From positions 1-24,254 of the forward strand of contig URRZ01000021.1 of NCBI GenBank assembly GCA_900550385.1: a DNA stretch of 24,254 nucleotides, written 5' to 3'. The notes below the pieces were generated by a model that was given only the letters and a program-made list of their open reading frames with translations, did not search any database and was not told where the DNA came from. Of the stretch, positions 20,577-24,254 are shown piece by piece (within the stretch, counting starts at the first letter, position 1; the number at the start of each line of letters is the position of its first letter). This DNA comes from an uncultured Coriobacteriaceae bacterium. GTDB lineage: Bacteria > Actinomycetota > Coriobacteriia > Coriobacteriales > Eggerthellaceae. The position numbers and the translations under genes are program-made.

Positions 20577-22994
20577 ATGAGCGCTGACGAGAGAAAACCC
20601 GAAGAGATGCTGGGCCAGCCCGCCGTGAAGCAGGCGCCGAAGCAGACGGTCGAGGACGATCTGCTGGGGCGGCCGCATGTCGCCGAGAAATCGTTCGCCG
20701 CCGACTCCCGCGCGTCGGTCGGCCGCTCCTTCACCACCGAGACGCCGGAGGAGCGCTTCGCCGAGCTGCAGCGCATGACCTCCTCCTACCTCACCGCCGA
20801 TGAGGAGCGGCTGCTGCAGAAGGCGTTCGACTTCGTCAGCGAGGCGCACAAGGGCGTGTGCCGCAAAAGCGGCGAGCCCTACATCATCCACCCCGTTGAG
20901 GTCGCCATCATCCTGGCCGACCTGCGCATGGACGTGGAGACGCTCATCGCGGCGCTTCTGCACGACACGGTGGAGGACACCGATGTCACCGACGAGATCG
21001 TCACCGAGGAGTTTGGCGAGCACGTGGACCAGCTGGTCGACGGCGTCACCAAGATCACCCGCATCGAGGTGGACAACCTCTTCGACAAGCAGGCGGCCAC
21101 CATCCGCAAGATGTTCGTGGCGATGAGCCGCGACATCCGCGTCATCGTCATCAAGCTAGCTGACCGCCTGCACAACATGCGCACGCTGGCGGCGCTGGCG
21201 GAGGACCGCCGCATCTTCAAATCGCGCGAGACGCTGGAGATCTATGCGCCCATCGCGCACCGCTTGGGCATCAACTCCATCAAATGGGAGCTGGAGGACC
21301 TTTCCTTCTACTACCTGGAGCCCAACAAGTACAAGCAGGTCGCGCGCATGGTGATGGAAAGCCGCTCGGAGCGCGAGGCCTACCTTGCCCAGGTAATCGA
21401 CATCCTGCGCGACGAGATGGAGCGCGTGAGCATCCAGGCGCAGGTGATGGGCCGCCCCAAGCACCTGTACTCCATCTACCAGAAGATGACGAAGAAGGGC
21501 AAGGGCTTCTCCGAGATCTACGACCTCATCGCGGTGCGCCTGATCGTGAAGTCGGTGAAGGACTGCTACTCCGCCCTAGGCGCGGTGCATACGCTGTGGC
21601 ATCCCATGCCCGGCCGCTTCAAAGACTACATCGCCATGCCCAAGTTCAACATGTACCAGAGCCTGCACACCACCGTCATCGGCCCTGCCGGCAACCCGCT
21701 GGAGGTGCAGATCCGCACCGAGGAGATGCACCGCATGGACGAGTACGGCGTGGCGGCGCATTGGCGTTACAAGGAAGGCGCCGGCAAGCGCGGCGACGAG
21801 GCGCTGGACCAGCAGCTGGCGTGGCTGCGCGAGGCGGTGGACTGGCAGGACGAGACCTCTGATTCGCGCGAGTTCCTGAAGGACCTGAAGGTGGACCTGG
21901 CGCCCAACGAGGTGTTCGTGTTCACCCCCAACGGCGACGCGAAGAGCCTGCGCGCGGGATCGACGCCCGTGGATTTCGCGTATTCCATCCACACCGAGGT
22001 GGGCAACCACTGCGTGGGCGCGAAGGTGAACAACCTCATCGTGCCGCTGACCTACGAGCTGCAGACGGGCGACAGGGTGGAGATTCTCACGCAGAAGAGT
22101 GCCAGCCCTTCGCGCGACTGGCTCAACATCGTGAAAACCCCCAGCGCGCGCAGCAAGATCCGCCAGTACTTCAGCAAGGTGAGTCGCGGCGACGACCTGC
22201 AGGAGGGTCGCGACAAGCTCACGCGCGAGATGCGCAAGCACGGCTTGGGCATCTCCAGCGCGCAGTCCATGCGTGCACTGAAGTCGGTCGCCGAGCATAT
22301 GGGCTACAAGGATCCCGACGACATGCTGGTGAACATCGGCACGGGCCGCGAGAGCGCCCAGCACGTGGCGAATCGCCTGCTGAAGATCCTGGTGGACAAG
22401 GGCAACGAGCAGGACGAGAGCAGCTCGCTGGTGGCGGGCGCCATGTCCACCGGCAAGATGCCCCCGATGCTCACCACCGTGCGCCCGCTGCGTCGCCACG
22501 AGACCCATTCCAGCAACGGCATCGTGGTGAAGGGCGTCGATGACGTGCTGGTGCGCCTGTCGCGTTGCTGCAACCCGGTGCCGGGCGACGAGATCATCGG
22601 CTTCGTCACGCGCGGGCGCGGCGTGTCGGTGCATCGCGCCGACTGCCCCAACGCCGTCGACTTGAAGAAGGACCCCGAACGCATAATCGACGTCTCCTGG
22701 GAAAGCGAGCCGGCGCCCAACACGTCGTACCAGGTGGAGGTCTTGGTGGAGGCGCTCGACCGCATGAACCTGCTGCTCGATGTGACCGCCGTCATATCCG
22801 GCATGGGCGCGAACCTGCTCTCCTCGAACCTGACCGTGCATCGCGACGGCATGGCCGAGATGCGCTTCTTGTTCCAAGTGTCCGACATCGGCCATATCGA
22901 GCTGCTCTTGAAGAAGCTCCAGGAGGTCGAAGGCGTGTTCGAGGCGCGCCGCATGCTCCCCGGCGAGGGCCAGCGCGCGAAGAAGTCGAAGTAG
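20577..22994 (+). CDS. rel: Bifunctional (p)ppGpp synthetase/hydrolase, RelA/SpoT (Rel) family
   Basis: An 805-residue long Rel protein that makes and degrades the stringent-response alarmones (p)ppGpp. The hydrolase HD domain carries H105 (YIIHPVEVA) and HDTVED (129-134), intact. The synthetase domain starts near GRPKHLYSIYQKM (~292). It has the RFKD motif (347-350), the RxKD form typical of bifunctional Rel/SpoT enzymes rather than the ExDD form of monofunctional RelA. A TGS domain (~447-510: FVFTPNGDAKSL, FAYSIHTEVG) and a helical/zinc-finger-like region with CCNPVPGDEI follow, and the C-terminal ACT domain is ~718-795. The ~75-residue N-terminal lead is longer than in many homologues and looks disordered. 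ATG 20577 follows GGGAGGGGGAGC. It is 97 bases after the RecJ fusion, so co-transcription is possible. Confidence 0.96.
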   Translation: MSADERKPEEMLGQPAVKQAPKQTVEDDLLGRPHVAEKSFAADSRASVGRSFTTETPEERFAELQRMTSSYLTADEERLLQKAFDFVSEAHKGVCRKSGEPYIIHPVEVAIILADLRMDVETLIAALLHDTVEDTDVTDEIVTEEFGEHVDQLVDGVTKITRIEVDNLFDKQAATIRKMFVAMSRDIRVIVIKLADRLHNMRTLAALAEDRRIFKSRETLEIYAPIAHRLGINSIKWELEDLSFYYLEPNKYKQVARMVMESRSEREAYLAQVIDILRDEMERVSIQAQVMGRPKHLYSIYQKMTKKGKGFSEIYDLIAVRLIVKSVKDCYSALGAVHTLWHPMPGRFKDYIAMPKFNMYQSLHTTVIGPAGNPLEVQIRTEEMHRMDEYGVAAHWRYKEGAGKRGDEALDQQLAWLREAVDWQDETSDSREFLKDLKVDLAPNEVFVFTPNGDAKSLRAGSTPVDFAYSIHTEVGNHCVGAKVNNLIVPLTYELQTGDRVEILTQKSASPSRDWLNIVKTPSARSKIRQYFSKVSRGDDLQEGRDKLTREMRKHGLGISSAQSMRALKSVAEHMGYKDPDDMLVNIGTGRESAQHVANRLLKILVDKGNEQDESSSLVAGAMSTGKMPPMLTTVRPLRRHETHSSNGIVVKGVDDVLVRLSRCCNPVPGDEIIGFVTRGRGVSVHRADCPNAVDLKKDPERIIDVSWESEPAPNTSYQVEVLVEALDRMNLLLDVTAVISGMGANLLSSNLTVHRDGMAEMRFLFQVSDIGHIELLLKKLQEVEGVFEARRMLPGEGQRAKKSK

Positions 22995-23027
22995 GGCAGG
23001 GGCGAGGTTTTTCTTTCCCGCCCTGCC
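22995..23027. terminator. Hairpin directly after rel (degenerate type B repeat)
   Basis: GGCAGGG (22995-23001) pairs with CCCTGCC (23021-23027) around a loop containing GAGGTTTTTCTTTCCC. It begins on the base after the rel stop codon. The loop recalls the GGAGGTTTTTCTC half of the type B palindromes, so it may be both a terminator and a worn repeat copy. Confidence 0.55.
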
Positions 23028-23033
23028 TCATGG

Positions 23034-23064
23034 ATGTGAAAAAGGGATAGGCGCTTTTTCGCAT
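23034..23064. repeat. Palindromic repeat copy 7 (type A)
   Basis: ATGTGAAAAAG (23034-23044) pairs with CTTTTTCGCAT (23054-23064), with one G-T wobble and a 9-base loop, GGATAGGCG. The left arm is identical to that of copy 1, more than 22 kb away. It lies between rel and the metallo-beta-lactamase-fold gene. Confidence 0.75.
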
Positions 23065-23138
23065 TTCGGGAAGATGCCGGCCGGCCTCGCCTTTCCGCGG
23101 GCGGGGCGGGCGAAGACGCCGAGTAGAAAGGCTGTTTG

Positions 23139-23810
23139 ATGCTCAAACGGACGATGTACAAGATCAACGGCGCGTGCGTGACCGCCGGGTTCATGGTGAT
23201 GGGGCCGTTGCAGAACAACGTGTACTTCATCACGGACGGCACGGCCACCATGGTGGTGGACCCCAGCGTCGACCCCGATGCCATCATCGAGGCGCTTGGA
23301 GGGGTGAAGCTGGACGCCATCGTCATCACGCATCGCCATGGCGACCACACCGGAGCCGCCGGACGCCTGCAGAAGCGGACCGGCGCGACCGTCATCGCCT
23401 CGGCGGTGGACGCGCCGTTCATCGCGGGCGAGCAGCCCGATCCCGACGGCCATCCGGAGATGGACCCGTGCCCGGTCGACCAGCGCGTCTCCGATGGCGA
23501 CGTGGTGACCGTCGGGGGCATGGCGTGGAAGGTCATGCTCACCCCGGGCCACACCCCGGGCAGCATGTGCCTGTTCCTCGACCCGCAGTTCGGCAGCGAC
23601 CCGGATGGGGCGCCGGTGCTCGTCTCGGGCGACACCCTGTTCTGCGGATCCATCGGCCGCACCGACTTCGCCGGTGGCAGCATGTCCGACATGCGCCGTT
23701 CGCTGAAGAAGCTCGCGGCCCTGCCCGACAACGCCATCGTGCTCCCCGGCCACAACGGCCTCACCACCATCGCCGCCGAACGGCAGCGCGTGTTCGCCTA
23801 CTACGCGTAA
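23139..23810 (+). CDS. Metallo-beta-lactamase-fold hydrolase (glyoxalase II-like)
   Basis: A 223-residue single-domain MBL protein. The metal-binding motif THRHGDH gives H65, H67, D69 and H70. Further ligands are H138 in TPGHTPGS, D165 in SGDTLF and H205 in LPGHNG, so a complete dinuclear site is present. The GSIGRTDF segment after the aspartate is typical of the glyoxalase II-like/YcbL group of thioesterase-like hydrolases. No signal peptide is seen, so it should be cytosolic. I chose ATG 23139 because GAAAGG (23126-23131) lies seven bases upstream; a TTG three bases earlier is less well spaced. It is separated from rel by 144 bases with two hairpins and probably has its own promoter. Thioester hydrolysis is the usual activity, but the substrate is unknown. 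Confidence 0.92.
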   Translation: MLKRTMYKINGACVTAGFMVMGPLQNNVYFITDGTATMVVDPSVDPDAIIEALGGVKLDAIVITHRHGDHTGAAGRLQKRTGATVIASAVDAPFIAGEQPDPDGHPEMDPCPVDQRVSDGDVVTVGGMAWKVMLTPGHTPGSMCLFLDPQFGSDPDGAPVLVSGDTLFCGSIGRTDFAGGSMSDMRRSLKKLAALPDNAIVLPGHNGLTTIAAERQRVFAYYA

Positions 23811-23844
23811 AGAGGCAGACGCCGCACGACGCGCGGCACCCGGC

Positions 23845-23970
23845 CTCTCGCGCGCGACTCCCGACGCCCGGCTTCCGCACCCGGTCTCTCGCGGGCGGCT
23901 CCCGCGCCTGACCTCTCGCGCGCGGCTTCCGGCGTCCGACCTCTCGCGGGCGACTCCTGGCGCCCGGTTT
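23845..23970. repeat. Degenerate tandem repeats of a ~27-28 bp CTCTCGCG unit
   Basis: CTCTCGCG starts at 23845, 23886, 23913 and 23941 (intervals 41, 27, 28), each followed by a GCG(A/G)CT(C/T)C... and GCCCGG/GTCCGAC-like tail. The first interval holds one extra half unit. Units vary at several positions, so this is an old repeat, and there are no spacers of CRISPR type. Confidence 0.65.
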
Positions 23971-24003
23971 CCTCGCCCTGCCTCTTGTGCCCGATCTCTT
24001 GCG

Positions 24004-24071
24004 CCGTCCCCTTCGGCATCTTTTCATCCAGTCCTCCTAAAACTTGGATGAAAAGGTGTCGAAGGGGACGG
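24004..24071. repeat. Long inverted repeat with 27-bp arms, followed by a T-run
   Basis: The left arm 24004-24030 (CCGTCCCCTTCGG...TTTTCATCCA) and right arm 24045-24071 (TGGATGAAAAGG...GAAGGGGACGG) match at 25 of 27 positions, and both differences keep G-T pairing in RNA. The 14-base loop is 24031-24044, and TTTTT follows at 24072-24076. It carries the GGGGACGG word of the shorter palindromes and has the form of a strong intrinsic terminator or a full REPIN. Confidence 0.75.
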
Positions 24072-24159
24072 TTTTTCCTTCGCAATCCATACCCATCGGG
24101 TCGTTTCCATCCATATTTCGGAAAAATCCGTGCCCATCGCCGTGGTTTTTTGCCCGTTT

Positions 24160-24254
24160 GTTTGGGGGGGGGTGTAAAAACGGCGCTGGGGGGGGCGGGG
24201 GGGGGGTGTTGTTGTGGTTGGACCCCCCCCGGGTGGGGGCGGTGCGCGCGGTGG
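24160..24254. other. Probable sequencing or assembly artefact at the contig end
   Basis: The last ~95 bases consist of repeated G8-G9 runs (for example at 24163-24172 and 24198-24207), a C8 run near 24223, and G/T-rich filler unlike anything else in the window. This pattern is usual for low-quality contig termini, for example poly-G calls of two-colour sequencing chemistry. Confidence 0.7.

Larger units (their letters stand above)
23811..24254. other. 444-base region without a gene up to the contig end
   Basis: It contains, in order, degenerate GC-rich tandem repeats (23845-~23970), a long hairpin (24004-24071), ~80 bases of ordinary sequence, and ~90 bases of G-rich homopolymer-like sequence. 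Open frames on the minus strand here are Arg/Gly/Ala-rich translations of the repeats and are not credible genes. Confidence 0.7.

Noticed and set aside
21576..22895. 439-codon minus-strand open frame opposite rel
   Set aside because: Antisense shadow with biased composition (Ala/His/Gln/Val); the plus strand encodes complete TGS and ACT domains.
23845..23970. Possible CRISPR array
   Set aside because: Units are degenerate, adjacent without unique spacers, and irregular in period; no cas genes are nearby.
24077..24160. tRNA or other RNA gene before the contig end
   Set aside because: No cloverleaf or conserved T-loop sequence is visible; the stretch has only CCATCC/CCCATC words and a T-run.

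Overview
This window is a high-GC chromosomal stretch. It looks like a contig end, because the first gene is cut at its 5' side and the last ~90 bases are poly-G low-complexity sequence. Gene content and style suggest a gut Coriobacteriia (Eggerthellaceae, such as Eggerthella, Gordonibacter or Adlercreutzia). The pointers are a soluble two-subunit molybdopterin oxidoreductase of the kind abundant in those genomes, with a divergent LysR-type regulator; a large FtsX-type permease with an extracytoplasmic coiled coil; a RecJ-helicase fusion; and many short A-rich/T-rich palindromes after stop codons. The taxonomic call is inference: there is no rRNA or tRNA gene here.

Layout. 1-1,700: the 3' part of tsaD (tRNA t6A modification), then an aspartate/glutamate racemase-family gene. 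1,787-3,272: a B12-binding-type radical SAM enzyme of unknown substrate, with its own likely promoter. 3,342-8,237: a TetR-family repressor divergent from a MacB-like ABC exporter (ATPase plus a 1,120-residue permease). The shared promoter region carries palindromic candidate operators. 8,342-12,389: a LysR-type regulator divergent from a molybdopterin oxidoreductase large subunit and a small two-cluster ferredoxin-like subunit. The 457-base gap between them holds two palindromes and an unusual GC-rich block. 12,711-13,142: a small lipocalin-like protein. 13,334-16,954 (minus) and 17,096-20,479 (plus): a SWIM/SNF2 helicase divergent from a RecJ-RecQ-like fusion. 20,577-22,994: a bifunctional Rel (p)ppGpp synthetase/hydrolase. 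23,139-23,810: a metallo-beta-lactamase-fold hydrolase. 23,811-24,254: no gene, only degenerate tandem repeats, a long hairpin and the poor-quality end.

How parts work together. Two modules follow the regulator-plus-divergent-target plan: TetR with the exporter, and LysR with the redox enzyme. The SNF2 and RecJ-helicase genes form a divergent DNA-transaction pair. The most striking non-coding feature is a family of palindromes built on an AAAAAGGGAC / GTCCCTTTTT theme. They are repeatedly placed within a few bases after stop codons and could be mobile REP/REPIN-like elements, terminators, or both. I saw no CRISPR array, insertion sequence, prophage or RNA gene. I cannot claim a wholly new system. 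The best leads are the palindrome family, the RecJ-helicase fusion and the orphan molybdoenzyme operon.
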